Source of the DNA: Rhabdophis nuchalis
Lineage: Eukaryota; Chordata; Lepidosauria; Squamata; Natricidae
DNA length: 64,000 nt
Assembly (NCBI GenBank): GCA_039707465.1
Contig: CM077643.1
Location: 381,037,919-381,101,918 of the forward strand
Direction: 5' to 3'
In this document: positions 10,639 to 23,000 of the stretch, one piece after another
Position numbering within the stretch: the stretch's first letter is position 1
Layout: every line of letters starts with the position of its first letter
The notes under the pieces: generated by a model
What the model was told of the DNA's origin: nothing
Seen by the model: the letters and a program-made list of their open reading frames with translations, nothing else
The model's database searches: none
Position numbers and translations under genes: made by a program

Positions 10639-11141
10639 CAGTGATGGCGAACTTTTTTCCCCTTGGGTAGCAAAAGCGCATGTGCGTGTGTGTTTGTGTC
10701 CACACCCATAATTCAATTCCTACTTCCATGCGACCTCCAGGCACAGGGGTGCACAACTCCACACCCGCCGCACCCTGTTTTGGGCCTAGCAGGCCTCACT
10801 GAAGCTTCCAGCCAGAAACAGCCTGTTTTCCAACTTCCGGTAGGCCCATTTTTTGCCTTCCCAAGGCTTCAGAAGCTTTCTAGGAGTCTGGGGAGGGCGA
10901 AAATGGCCTCCCAAACACCCTGGAGGTCGTCTGGAGGCCTCTGCACGAGCCCTGTACTTACCTGGCATCACATAGAGACTTCTGGGAAGGGAAAGGAAGG
11001 GCAGCATGGGTTGGCCAGCCGAAAATCATTTGGCCAGCGTACACATGCCTGCTGGAACAAGCCAGGGCAACACTGGCTTGCACACAGATAATGGCTCCGT
11101 GTGCCACCTGTGGTATGAGTGCCATAGATTCGCCATCACAG
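10639..11141 (+). mobile_element. hAT-type non-autonomous element (GTGATGGCGAAC family)
   Basis: The left end is CAGTGATGGCGAAC and the right end is TTCGCCATCACAG, an imperfect inverted repeat. The 8-bp flanks are TTCTAGAG (10631-10638) and CTCTAGAG (11142-11149), differing at one base. A related element with the same left end is at the matching place in copy 2 (from about 30549), so the insertion predates the duplication. There is no coding capacity. Confidence 0.75.
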
Positions 11142-11201
11142 CTCTAGAGTAGTGGTAGTCAACCTGGTCCCTACTGCCCACTAGTGGGCATTTCAGCTTT
11201 C
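10901..11201 (+). repeat. 301-bp direct repeat, left member
   Basis: Starts AAATGGCCTCC and ends GCATTTCAGCTTTC. It is repeated at 11610-11910 with roughly ten to fifteen differences by eye, and the two copies bracket an L2 fragment exactly. The repeat covers the right half of one hAT element and the first 50 bases of the next. Confidence 0.85.
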
Positions 11202-11609
11202 CTCCTAGATGCCCGGCTGTCCATGGAAGATCAAGTGACAGCCGTGGCCAGGAGGGCGTTTTACCAGGTTCGCCTGGTTCGCCAGTTGCGCCCCCTATTG
11301 TATCGGGACGCCCTTCGCACAGTCACTCATGCTCTCGTGACATCCCGACTGGACTATTGCAACTCTCTCTACATGGGGCTCCCCTTGAGGTGCACCCGGA
11401 GACTTCAGATGGTCCAGAACGCAGCCGCGCGGGCAATTCTGGGAACCTCCAGGTTTACCCACATAACACCGCTCTTGCGCGAGCTGCACTGGCTGCCTGT
11501 CGCCTTTCGGGTGCGCTTCAAGGTATTAGTCATCATTTTTAAAGCGCTCCATGGCTCGGGACCTAGCTATCTGCGGGATCGGATCCTGCCTCACGGCCGA
11601 TTCGCTCCC
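11202..11609 (+). mobile_element. L2-type LINE fragment (RT C-terminal region)
   Basis: Encodes SRLDYCNSLYMGLPLRCTRR, QNAAARAIL and LLRELHWLPVAFRVRFKVL, the same stretch as residues near the end of the LINE at 14481-18014. It lacks both the 5' part and the 3' UTR, so it is not a normal retrotransposed end. It lies exactly between the two 301-bp direct repeats. Confidence 0.85.
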
Positions 11610-11910
11610 AAATGGCCTCCCATACATGCCGGAGATCATCTGGAGGCCTCCGCACGAGCCCTGTACTTACCTGGCATCCTATAGAGACTTCTGGGAAGGG
11701 AAAGGAAGGGCAGCATTGGTTGGCCAGCCGAAAATCATCTGGCCAGCGTACACATGCCTGCTGGAACAAGCCAGGGCAACACTGGCTTGCACACAGATAA
11801 TGGCTCCATGTGCCACCTGTGGTATGAGTGCCATAGATTCGCCATCACAGCTCTAGAGCAGTGGTAGTCAACCTGGTCCCTACTGCCCACTAGTGGGCAT
11901 TTAAGCTTTC
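11610..11910 (+). repeat. 301-bp direct repeat, right member
   Basis: The second copy of 10901-11201. It contains the right end of the GTGATGGCGAAC hAT element, the target octamer CTCTAGAG (11851-11858) and the start of the next hAT element. Confidence 0.85.
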
Positions 11911-12084
11911 ATGATGGGAGATAGGGGTTTTGTCCAATACTGAAGCACTTTCCTTTTTTAAATTGAATTTACTTCCCTAGCTTATAAATCACCATTACTG
12001 TGGAACCGGTTTGCGGTTAGAAAATTTTACTACTAACAGAGATACAAAAGTGGGCGGTAAGTATAAAAAGTTTGACTACACCTG
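11859..12084 (+). mobile_element. hAT-type element (GTGGTAGTCAACC family)
   Basis: The left end is CAGTGGTAGTCAACCTGG and the right end is GTTTGACTACACCTG, inverted with mismatches. The flanking octamers are CTCTAGAG (11851-11858) and TTCTAGAG (12085-12092). A cut-off copy of its left end is at 11150-11201. It sits directly beside the previous hAT element and shares its target octamer. Confidence 0.72.
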
Positions 12085-12092
12085 TTCTAGAG

Positions 12093-13736
12093 ACTCCAGG
12101 CTGAAAAGGGTGGAAACAAGTTAAAAGAAATATTGCATTTATTGAAGCAATTTGCCTCTGAATTCTCTGTATTCACGGAGCAGAAAACAGTTTTTCAAGT
12201 CTTGCCATTGGGCTACTAACAGGAACCTGCCTAAGTCAATGTTTATTTGAGTAGTTTACTAGAATTAACATTTGGTCAACAGACCTTTCAATCTAAACTA
12301 AAAACAGAGAAGTGTAAACAAAGAAGCAAACCCATAGGGAAAATCAATCATACAATTCACAACTAAGGACCACTCACCGTCTGACAGCCACAATCTCAGT
12401 TGCTGCCTTTTAATTTGATGTACCTCAAATATTAAATACTTGCACAGTTGTTCCCTTGTCCAATCCAGAGATAGGATATCCAGTGAAGGAGTCTCATTCC
12501 TGTTCAGGCTTAAAATCAAAAGCCGGGTGACATTTCTTTCCTAATTTTGTCATATATTGCATTCCTTTAATAAGTTATGCTGTACAGGTTATAGGATATA
12601 CAGGGTAGTTAAACATCCTGATAACCGAAAACAAAATCAAATAACACTGAAATTGGTTGAAAACTAGGGACCAGAGGACCAACACTAAATTCTAAGATCT
12701 CAAAAGATGGGTGACAGAGAGGAGCATGCATATAGTATATAACATGGTGAGCATACGGACAGAGAGATGAAGAGTGGTTTGAAGCTAGAAATTAATGGCT
12801 GCATGGCTTCTTTATATCTGTGGATAACTCTTAAGTCTTCCTTCCAGTTTATAACAGAAGGAATCTTTTCTGAGTGACATCTTTGCTTGTTAATTTATCT
12901 AAAGCAATGTTACAATTAAAGTGTCATTTCTATAAAAGGTAATTATGAAATAAAGGTTGTGCAGGGTTGGAACAAGTACACATCCAGGAAGCTTGATTGA
13001 TCAATAGCCCTAGTTATGTGCTAATTCAACTAAAAGTGTCTTCCCAGTTAATTAATTCAACTCACGCACTTCAATAACAGTCTTGTTTCTGTTTCCTGTA
13101 CAACCTTATCATGCTGCACAGAATACCTTTTCATTTTGAAGAGTTGAAACCTAAAACAGAATGGAATAACCTAAAGCCAATCAAGTTGTCCTCCAGCATT
13201 TGCTTTCTTTTTTTTAAATCTTTGTTGTAGTTTCTCTACTTGTTTCACATTCACATAGATACACTGTTTGGGCAGCCCCATCAAGTAGCGGTCAATGCCA
13301 CATGACCCCCAAGTTCTGTCTTTCTCTACCCAAGATTTTCAAAGAAACCCAAATAAATTATAAGTTCAAACAGAGAAGCTGCAGTCCTTATATTTTATGA
13401 AAGGTATTATAGCCACAGAAAGATACATTTATTGTGATTGTGGGAAAGTCACCTTTTCTCCCTACAGTCATGGATGCCACCTGTCCCAAAGACTTTACTT
13501 CCTCACTGAGGATGACATTTCGTATGAGAACAATGCAATTTGTTCTGAATTGATGTGCAATTATCAAAAGCATTTAAATAATAAAATCTTGAGCCCAAGG
13601 TTTGGCTAGATTCACATGATATACCATGCAAAAATTATGGATTGGGTGATTGCATTATTTTATTGTACGTATTTTCAAAAGTCCAGTTGGGCTTATTATC
13701 CAGGCAGGTCTTATTTTAAGGGAAACAGAGTTTAAG
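12093..13736. other. Unique AT-rich intergenic stretch
   Basis: I see no exon-like open frame with splice sites and no clear repeat here, apart from a short element fragment near 13650-13745 (GGTCTTATTTTAAGGGAAAC). The small open frames on both strands near 13390-13610 have no recognisable features. Confidence 0.5.
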
Positions 13737-14465
13737 GGAAACTAGTTTGATGAAGATTAATGGGCTGAGCTGCGTTGGTCTTATGAACCTAGGATTTTGT
13801 CCTAAGTTCTGAAACATGAGAAGATTAAAGAAGATTATGAGGATATAGGAAATGTTGAGATAATAAATTCTGCTTGGCTAAAGACAAATGTTACTTACAC
13901 AGGACTAACTAGCCTGCAGATTTCTCAGCAAACATAGCCACAAGGTGGTGTAATTTGTTAGATGTAAGATTTCCTAAGGATCAACATTCCTTCATTGCCT
14001 TATTTTTTTGGCAAGTCTTAGAAAAAACATGGAACTAAAATAGGTATTATTTTTATTTTGCAGTTCCAGGCAAATAATTATCCACTATCACCAACACACA
14101 TAAACATCACTTTTCACTGTGATAAAAAGTGAACTTTATTATCCCAAAGGTGCTTTTTCCAGAGACAACTGACTTTGTTTCCCTTTGAAGACCTTTTGTT
14201 TCTCATTCAGGAAACTTCTTCAGCTCTCCGAAGCAGCATATAAGTGTAAGAACTGAAGAAGCTCCTTGGAAGAGAAGCAAAATATCTTCAAGGGAAAACA
14301 AAACCCACCTGCCTTTTGAAAAAGCACCTTTGGCTTTTTTATGCTTGCCATGGGACAAACATGACCTGGATGACTGAGAAACTCCATAGACATTTAACCA
14401 TCATTTCAATTCACAATCCATCTTGTTCATCTAGATTGGCAGTTAAGCTTCTAATAAAAGGCTCC
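13737..14465 (-). repeat. Inverted piece of the duplicated unit
   Basis: The reverse complement matches about 565-1290 and 18600-19335, for example AGAAGCTTAACTGCC and ACCAACGCAGCTCAG. With copy 2 beginning at 18025 this makes a large inverted repeat whose centre holds the L2 insertion. Confidence 0.85.
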
Positions 14466-14480
14466 TACAAAAAGCTTCCT

Positions 14481-17400
14481 TTATGATTATGACCTATTTT
14501 CCCTGTTTTGACTTGACTTGCACTTGTACTAGCACTTTATCTAGGCGTTTCCTCCCTTTAAAGCCAGCAATGGAGCCACGGGATGGTTTTTTATTCAAGG
14601 TCCGACCTCCTCTACCTGCGAGAGTCCCCCCTCTCGCAGGTTTGGCCCCTTGGTTTATCTCGGGCCCACCTCAAGGATGGGTTAATTAATCCAGAGAGGT
14701 AGAAAAAACGCAAGCTCAGGGGGTTTTTAAATAAATTTTTAATTAGGCTTTTAAGGGGTTCTGGGGTGGGGGGAGGGTTTATTCAGTCAGAGGGGGGTCA
14801 AGACATAGGGCCGGCCGGCGGAAGAAGGTTAAAGGAGGAGTCCACTAGGGAAGGGGGACTGGGGGTCGTCTCTGTTGAGGGCCGTCCCATTCGATTGGTC
14901 TTGGGGAGGGGCAGGGGCGGTGGGAGACAGGATGTCCATCGTGGGTTGGGGACGCGCGGTCGCTGGCTAAAAGTGGTCGCCTGCCACAACTCCCTGTGCT
15001 CCACTCGTGGGCTAGGCGGTCAGGGCCTACAGAGCCGGGGCCCTAGGCTGATGTTCTGTAATGCCAGGTCCGTGGTGAACAAAGCCCCCCTCATTAATGA
15101 TCTTGTGTCAGAGGGGGACCCGGACCTGGTGGGAATCACGGAAACCTGGTTGGGCCCCGAGGGGGGTTTACCCCTCGTGGAAATGTGCCCACCAGGCTAC
15201 CGTGCATTTCATCAGCCTAGGGCCCTAGGCAGGGGTGGGGGGTGGCGGTTATCGTTAAGGAAAGTCTGGAGCCGAGGGAGACCACTGTGCCTCAGACGAC
15301 CGGCTGTGAGTCCCTCTTCGTGAAATGGGGCCTAGGGAGGCAGTTGGGCTTGCTAGTTGTATACCTGGCTCCCCGCTATGTAACAGCAGCCCTGCCCGAG
15401 CTACTCGAGGTGATCGCCGCAATGGCGGTGGAGACCCCCAGACTTATAGTCATGGGGGACTTTAACCTGCCGTCGGCGGGCGAAACATCCGAGGCAGCTC
15501 GGGAGTTCATGGCTTCCATGACGGCCATGGACCTGACCCAAGTAGTTCAGGGCCCCACTCACGAGGGAGGACACACGCTGGATCTGATTTTTGTCTCTGG
15601 ACACTGGATTAGTGATCTCGGAACAGGGGATTTAGTCATCTTACCCTTGTCATGGACAGATCACTCTCTCCTTCGGATAGACTTCCCAACCGTCACACCC
15701 CACCGCGGGGAGGCAGAACCGGAGACACCGAGTTGGTTCCGCCCCAGGCGCCTGATGGACCCAGAAAGGTTCCAGAGGGAGCTTGGGCCAGTACCTGTGT
15801 CCCTGCCCCGCGGCTCGACTGAGGATCTAGTGGCCGCATGGTATAGTGCGGCCACGGGGGCCTTGGACCGAGTCGCGCCCTTGCGGCCTCTCATGGTTTA
15901 CCGAGGAGCTTCGGGAGATGAAACGCCGCAAGAGACGCCTAGAGAGTAGGTGGAGATCTTCTCGATCCGAAGCTGACCGAACACTAGTGAGAGACCATAT
16001 TAGGACTTACTTAGTGGCGCTAAGAGTGGCCAAACGTGAGTATTGCGCCACTCTTATTGCGTCCGCGGAAAACCGCCCTGCCGCCCTGTTTGGGGTGACC
16101 CGCTCCCTCCTCCATCTGAGGCCGCGGGAAGCCCCTCTGCAGGGTCGAGCAGAGGAATTTGGAGTATTTCTGCAGGACAAAATCACTCAGATTCGGAACG
16201 AGTTGCCCTCCACTTGTGGTCCAGTCGAGGTGTCCAGCGCTGGTCTTGAGATTACACCTTGGGAGGAGTTCGACTTTGTTACTACTGAGGATATGGACAG
16301 GTTGCGGGGGAACCTTAGAGCCACCACATGTTTATTGGACCCGTGTCCCTCCTGGCTTGTACTGGCATCCTGGGAGGTGACACGAGGCTGGCTCCAGGGC
16401 ATTGTGAATTCATCTCTGAGTGAGGGGTACTTGCCCACCGTTTTGAAAGAGGCGGTGGTGAGGCCCCTCCTCAAGAAACCATCCCTGGATCCAGCTTTAT
16501 TAGAGAACTATCGTCCCGTCTCCAACCTTCACTTTTTAGTGAAGGTTGTTGAGAGTGTGGTGGCCCAACAGTTTCCATCTGGAGGAAGTTGATTATCTAG
16601 ACCCACACCAGTCCGGCTTCCGGCCCGGTCACAGCACCGAAACGGCATTGGTCGCGTTGGTGGATGATCTCTGGAGGGCACGGGATAGAGGTTGTTCCTC
16701 TATCCTTCTCCTATTAGACCTCTCGGCGGCTTTTGATACCATCGACCATGGTATCTTATTGCACCGATTGGGGGGGTTGGGGCTGAGAGGCACCGTCCTA
16801 CGGTGGTTCTCGTCCTACCTCTCTGGTCAGTCGCAATGGGTGTTGGCAGGAGGGCAGAGGTCGTCCCCGAGGCCACTCACATGTGGGGTCCCTCAGGGGT
16901 CGGTCCTCTCGCCACTCCTGTTTAACACCTACATGAAGCCGCTGGGTGAGATCATCCGTGGTTTTGGGGTGGAATACCATCTGTACGATGATGACACTCA
17001 GTTGTACATATCCACCCCAAACCACCCCAACGATGCCGTCGAGGTGCTGTCCCGGTGTCTGGAGGCCGTACGGATCTGGATGGGTAGTAACAAACTCAAA
17101 CTCAACCCCTCCAAGACCGAGTGGCTGTGGTTTCCGGCACCCCGGTTCTGCCAGATAAGTCCAACACTGGCCATTGGGGGCGAACAACTGGCCCCCGTGG
17201 AGAGGGCGCACAACTTGGGCGTCCTCCTGGATTCCCGGCTGCCCATGGAGGACCATGTGACGGCCGTGGCCAGGGGGGCATTCTATCAGGTACGCCTGAT
17301 ACGCCAGTTGCGCCCCTTACTGGACCGGGGAGCCCTTTGCACAGTCACTCAAGCGCTTGTGACATCCCGGCTGGATTACTGTAACGCTCTCTACATGGGG

Positions 17401-18014
17401 CTCCCCTTGAGGTGCACTCGAAAGCTACAGTTAGTACAGAATGCGGCCGCGCGGGTGATTATGGGTGCCTCAAGGCAAACCCATGTAACACCTCTCCTGC
17501 GCGAGCTGCACTGGCTGCCTGTGGCTTTTCGAGTGCGCTTCAAGGTGCTGACTACCATCTTTAAATCGCTCCATGGCTCGGGGCCTAGCTATATACGAGA
17601 CCGCCTCCTGCCCGATACATCCCTTCGTCCGATCCGCTCCCACAGAGAGGGTCTTCTCCGGGTGCCGTCAGCGGGGCAATGCCGGGGAAGGGCCTTCTCT
17701 GTGGCGGGCCCGGCCCTCTGGAACGACCTACCCCCGTCCTTCGCACTATCCCGGACCTCCGCCTCTTCCGCCAACGTCTTAAGACGTATCTATTCCAACA
17801 AGTCGGCCTAGGATAGCCCCTACTTCTGACTTTTTAAAAATAAATCAATTTGGTATGGTTTTAACATGGGTTTTTAGCACGGGTCTAGTAATTTAATATA
17901 TTTTAATTGACATTGTATTTTGTGGTTTTAATAATGCCTGTGCGCCGCCCTGGGTCCTAGCAAGGAGAAGGGCGGGGTATAAATTTAATAAAATAAAATA
18001 AATAAATAAATTCC
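14481..18014 (+). mobile_element. L2/CR1-clade LINE, 3.5 kb, long but broken
   Basis: A non-LTR retrotransposon with an AP-endonuclease domain, a reverse transcriptase and a 3' UTR ending in the GCCGCCCTGGGTCC...GGGCGGGGTATAAATTTAAT module and an AAATA-type tail. It is bounded on both sides by TTCC. The flanks line up with an uninterrupted sequence at 41640-41650 (inverse strand: AAAAAGCTTCCCATTGAATG), which marks the insertion point. The 5' part (14481-15000) may be the remains of the 5' UTR or ORF1. Confidence 0.87.
15018..17811 (+). pseudogene. L2-type LINE ORF2: endonuclease and reverse transcriptase
   Basis: The endonuclease begins with LMFCNARSVVNKAPLINDLV and GITETWLGPEGG, then has IVMGDFNLPSAG, HTLDLIFVSG and WTDHSLLRID. 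The RT has VVRPLLKKPSLDP, NYRPVSNLHFL, SGFRPGHSTETALVALVDDL, LLDLSAAFDTIDHGILL and GVPQGSVLSPLLFNTYM. The active-site box reads YDDD where YADD is usual (the copy at 50481-51485 has YADD). The C-terminus ends near LRRIYSNKSA. The frame changes near 15240, 15880-15900 and 16585, so three frameshifts break it. It cannot make a working protein as it stands. Confidence 0.88.
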
Positions 18015-20059
18015 TATTCAATGTATCCCATTAGAAAAGCTGCTTTCATTTGTGTTTTCTGTTTCATATGGAACTTTTGTATTTTACTTACTTTACCCAA
18101 AATACATATAGCTTTTAGATTTCCATATAATGAATAATTAATCATTGGACATGTTCAGAATCATAAAGAAGATGCATTTATATCAGTGTTTTCCAAACTT
18201 GGCAACTTTAAGATGTGTGAACTTCACAGTTGGTCCACAGATCTTAAAATTATCAAGTTTGAAAAATCCCGATGTATACAAAATGCAAAGCTTAGCTTTA
18301 AACTTGTTAATGTGTGTATACATGTGTACACAGGCTTCTGAACATGAGTGGTTAGGAGAAGAGTCACTGTTCCCACCCATTCCACAGCTCCAATATCTCA
18401 AAACCTTCATTTGCTCCCTAATTGTCTTCAGAATTAGAACAGCCCTTCACCCCATTCTCTGGTATAAGTTATGACTCATTGAACAATTATGAGGAAAACT
18501 TCTCCTCAAGCAGCTGATAAGAGGTAATGATTTTTGGATAAAGTAAAAATATATGGAGTGCATTAGTCTGAAAGCAATGGGAACATTGTGCATAAGACCC
18601 TGGCCAGTTATTAGAAGCTTAACTGCCCATCTAGATGAACAAGATGGATTGTGAATTGAAATGATATGGTTAAATGTCTATGGAGTTTCTCAGTCATCCA
18701 GGTCATGTTTGTCCCATGACAAGCATAAAAAAGCCAAAGGTGCTTTTTCAAAAGGCAGGTGGGTTTTGTTTTCCCTTGAAGATATTTTGCTTCTCTTCCA
18801 AGGAGCTTCTTCAGTTCTTAGACTTATATGCTGCTTCGGAGAGCTGAAGAAGCTTCCTGAATGAGAAACAAAAGGTCTTCAAAGGGAAACAAAGTCAGTT
18901 GTCTCTGGAAAAGGCACCTTTGGGATAATAAAGTTCACTTTTTATCACAGTGACAAGTGATGTTTATGTGTGTTGGTGATAGTGGATAATTATTTGCCTG
19001 GAACTGCAAAATAAAAATAATACCTAGTTTAGTTCCATGTTTTTTCTAAGACTTGCCAAAAAAATAAGGCAATGAAGGAATGTTGATCCTTAGGAAACCC
19101 TACATCTAACAAATTACAAGAGCACCACCTTGTGTCTGTGTTTGCTGAGAAATCTTCAGGCTGGTTAGTCCTGTGTAAGTAACATTTGTCTTTAGCCAAG
19201 CAGAATTTATTATCTCAACATTTCATATATCCTCATAATCTTCTTTAATCTTCTCATGTTTCAGAACTTAGGACAAAATCCTAGGTTCATAAGACCAACG
19301 CAGCTCAGCCCATTAAGCTTCATCAAGCTAGGGGAAACTAAAAACGTCACTGATTCATAATTTGATCATGAATGAAAAAGCTTGTGAATTCAAGTAGTCC
19401 TTGAATTATGACCATAATTCAGACTGGAATTACAGTCATAAATTGTACCAGTTTTTAAACAGAGCACTGATTGCAACAAAGTTGGAAATGGTAGAAGGCA
19501 TCCTGCCTGAGCAAGGGTTGGACTAGAAGATCTTTAAGGTCCCTTCCAAATCTGCTATTCTGTTCTGTTAGTGCAGTGGTTAAGTAAACAAAGGTTGATA
19601 AAGTGAACCTATTGTACCTGTGAGGTGTTTTTACCTGAAAATTGAAAGTAAACGCAAGATTATTGCAAAAAAAAAATCCCATTGTAAATCTCCATCATGT
19701 GACCACAGGATTCTACCAAGGGCCATGAATGCAGATCAGCTGCCAAGCACCCCATTGCAATGATGTGAGTGGAGAGAGGGACAACTGTTAGGAGTTTGAA
19801 ACCAGGCCCTAAGTAGCTCTAGGGAGGTCTGTTGGAACTTTGAACAGTTCCTGACGTCTTGTAATCACTATGTGCTAAACTGGGCATCATTCTTGACCCT
19901 TGGAGCAGCGTCTTGTTCTCCAGAAACCCCTTCAAACTGGGACAGGTTATAAGGTGCTATGCCTGGTGCTGGATCAATGAAAGAGCCTGGGAATTCTTGG
20001 TACTGTCTATTTTGTTATCCAATGACCTTCCTCACCAAATTAGCAGAGATGATCTAAAG

Positions 20060-23000
20060 CAGTGGTTCCCAAACTTTTTCAGTTCACTGCCCCCTTGGTG
20101 TTACAAACTGATCCTCAGTGCCCCCCACCAGTGGTGGGTTTCAAATTTTTTTAGAACCTATTCTGGAGGTGTGGCCTACATGGCTTGGCAGTCATGTGAC
20201 TGTGTGGGAGTGGCTACCTTGTAAAATGTAGTGAAACTCATTTAACAACGCTCTTGCTTAGCAACTAAAATTTTGGGCTCAATTGTGATAATAAATTCTT
20301 TCTTTTTCATTCTTTCTTTCCTTCCTTCCTTCTTTCCTTCCTTCTTTCTTGTTTCACTCTCCCCCTCTTTCTCTTTTTTTCTTCCTTTCTCTTCCCCTTC
20401 CTTCCTTTCTTGTCACCCCCCCTTCCTTCCTTCCTTCTTGTGTCACTCTCCCCCTTTCTTTCTTTCCTTCCTTGTGTCACTCCCCCTTCCTTCCTTCCTT
20501 CTTGTGTCACTCTCCCCCTTTCTTTCTTTCTTTCCTTCCTTCCTTGTGTCACTCTCCCCCTCTTTCTTCCTTCCTTCCTTCTTTTTTTCTTCCTTCATCT
20601 TCCTCTTCCTTCCCTTTTCTTCCTTCTTTCCTTTCTTGTGTCATTCTCCCTTCCTTCCTTCCTTCCTTCCTTCCTTCCTTCCTCTCTCTCTCTCTCTCCC
20701 CCCCCCCCTCTCTCACACATACTTTCCAGTTGGTGAAAATTTCTGTTTTGCCAGCTGGGAGGCTAGCAAAGAAGACTCATTTTCTCTGCTGCCTGCAGCT
20801 CTCAGAGGCAGGAGGCCAGGTCTCTGCGTCCTTCTTCGAGACCTGGCTTCAGGGATGGCCAGCCTCTCCCACCACTGCACCCTTCATTCACCTTCCACCC
20901 GGAGGCTCTGCCGGCGGTCGCCTCCCGAGACGGCTGCGAGCCTTCTGAGGAGGATGCTGGACATTGGGGGTGGGGGTGGCGTCTGCTGTTTCTGCTGCTG
21001 CTGCGGCTGGTAATGCAGGCTCCTCACATTAAGTTGCAGGCACACCGATTCCAGCAGCTGTGTTTTGCTTTGAAACTTGCTGCCCCAGCAACCCGAAGGG
21101 GACATTCTCCCAGCAACTTTCTCTCTTGCAAAACAGGCGCGCGAGGCCCCCAATGATCTCATGGGAGCCGGGAAGAGCCAAACTGCGCCCAGCCATCCTT
21201 ACTCCCTCCCAGCTAAGGGTGGGAGCGCCTGAGATGCCGCTGGGAGAATGTCCCCTTTGGATTGCTAGGAAAGCAAGTTTCAAGGCAAAACGCAGCTGTT
21301 GGAATCCCTCCGTTTCCAATGGGGAGGGGAATCCGTTTTTCCTCCATCTCCATGGATCCTCCCAATTGGAAATGAGGTGGCCGTGAAAGGGAAGGGAGCA
21401 CCCCCTGCGTGTCTTCTTCAAACAGCAGGAGGAGGAACAGGAGGGGAGTTTGGCTGTTTGAAAAGCCCCGCGTGGAACTCCCCTCCTATTCCTCCTCTGG
21501 CTGTTTGAAGAAGACACGCGGGGGGCGCTCCCTTCCTTTCACAGCCATCTCATTTCCAATTGGGGGGAGATCCATGGAGATGGAAGAAAAAGATGGATTT
21601 CTCCCCGCCCCACCTCATTGGAAATGAGGCAGCTGTCAAAGAAAGGCAACGTCCCCCCCTGCAGAAGAAGAAACAGAAGGGGAGTTAGTGTCAGCCCTCT
21701 GCCCGCCCGCCAAGCAGTAGTTGGGTTGGGTGGGCGCTGGGCCCCCTGTCCTGGCCAAGTGGCACTCGTGGTTGCCACCGTGCCCATGCCCCGGGTTGCC
21801 TGCTGAGGAGGAGGAGGAGGCAGGGGCGTTTTGCTGGGCAGTGGGCAGGGGGGTGGGGGGGTGCAGCACTGCAGCCCTTGCCCTTGGGGCTCTTAAGGGA
21901 CATGCTGGCTGGCGCTGCTTCAGGGGGCCCCGGCCGCCAAACCTGCCCAGTTCTGCCCACCCGCCGTGCTCCTACCGGGCTCTCCTCCCAAAGCCCCCCG
22001 CACCCCTTGCCTCACGCGGGGAGGTTGCAAGACGTGCGCCGGATCTTCCGTGCCGCTTCCCCAGATGCATGGAGGGGCCAAAAATGGCCGCGCTGGAGCT
22101 CCATCCCCGGAGGCTTTTCAGAAGGAAGGAAGCAGCCCCTGATCTGGACTAGCGGAGGCTCTAGTCCTGCTTGAGCAGGGGCTGGACTAGAGGACCTACG
22201 AGCTCTCTTCCAGCTCCCTCCGGTTCACTTTGGGGCTGGAGTACCGGCTTCCTTCCTCCCAGGAGAGGTGTGCGTGCGCGCGTGCACGCTGCTTCAATCT
22301 CCCATCCCCGACCGGCTCCGGGGTCCCCTCCTCCTTCCGCAAAAGTCCCTGCCAGGCCAGCAAAGATCCCATCCAGACCAGGCAGGGCTGGGACCCCCTG
22401 CGCCCCCCACGCCCCTGCAGCGGCTTCCTTGCTCTGAGCTGCGCTTTGGAGCGGGCAGCGATCCCTCGAAAGCCCCCAGGTTGGTCCTCCTCCTCACCCG
22501 GATCCAGAGCAGCACTACCCACCCGGCCTTTGTCCCTACTTGCTGACTAGAGGACCTCTGAGCTGTATTCCAGCTCCCTCCGGTTCACTTTGGGGCTGGA
22601 GCCGCGACTTCCCCGGGGTCAGCAGGGACAAAGACCGGGCGGGGAGCGCCGCTCTGGATCTGGGTGAGGAGGACCAACCTGGGGGCTTTTGAGGGATCGC
22701 TGCCCGCTCCAAAGCGCAGCTCAGAGCAAGGGAGCCGCTGCGGGGGCGCGGGGGCCACAGGGGTCCCAGCGCTGCCTGGTCCAGATGGGATCTTTGCTGG
22801 CCTGGCAGGGGCTTTTGTGGAGGGAGGAGGGGACCCCAGAGCTGGTCGGGGACGGGAGATTGAAGCAGCGCCCGCGCATGCCACTCCTGGGAGGAAGGCA
22901 GTGATTGGAGGGGAGGGTGGTGACGTTGCTTAAAGAGAAACCCACAGCTATTTCCAGGTTTGTTTGAATGATGTCGTCCTTCTGCCCGTGCCGATAGGCT

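Larger units (their letters stand above)
1..10900 (+). repeat. Segmental duplication, copy 1
   Basis: Bases 1 onward match 18025 onward in the same orientation, through chemokine A and its flanks, up to about 10900, which matches about 30830 inside a hAT element. Matching stretches differ by only a few percent by eye. Differences from copy 2: copy 1 lacks the 19715-23467 segment (junction near 1662), the 24787-25155 segment (junction near 2957), most of chemokine intron 1, and the 28490-30271 segment (junction near 5335). It carries the gypsy insertion 5576-10600 that copy 2 lacks. The left edge lies outside the window. Confidence 0.9.

Noticed and set aside
20273..21013. A 246-codon frame rich in F, S, L and P
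   Set aside because: It is a by-product of the CTTT/CCTT tract inside a hAT-type element.
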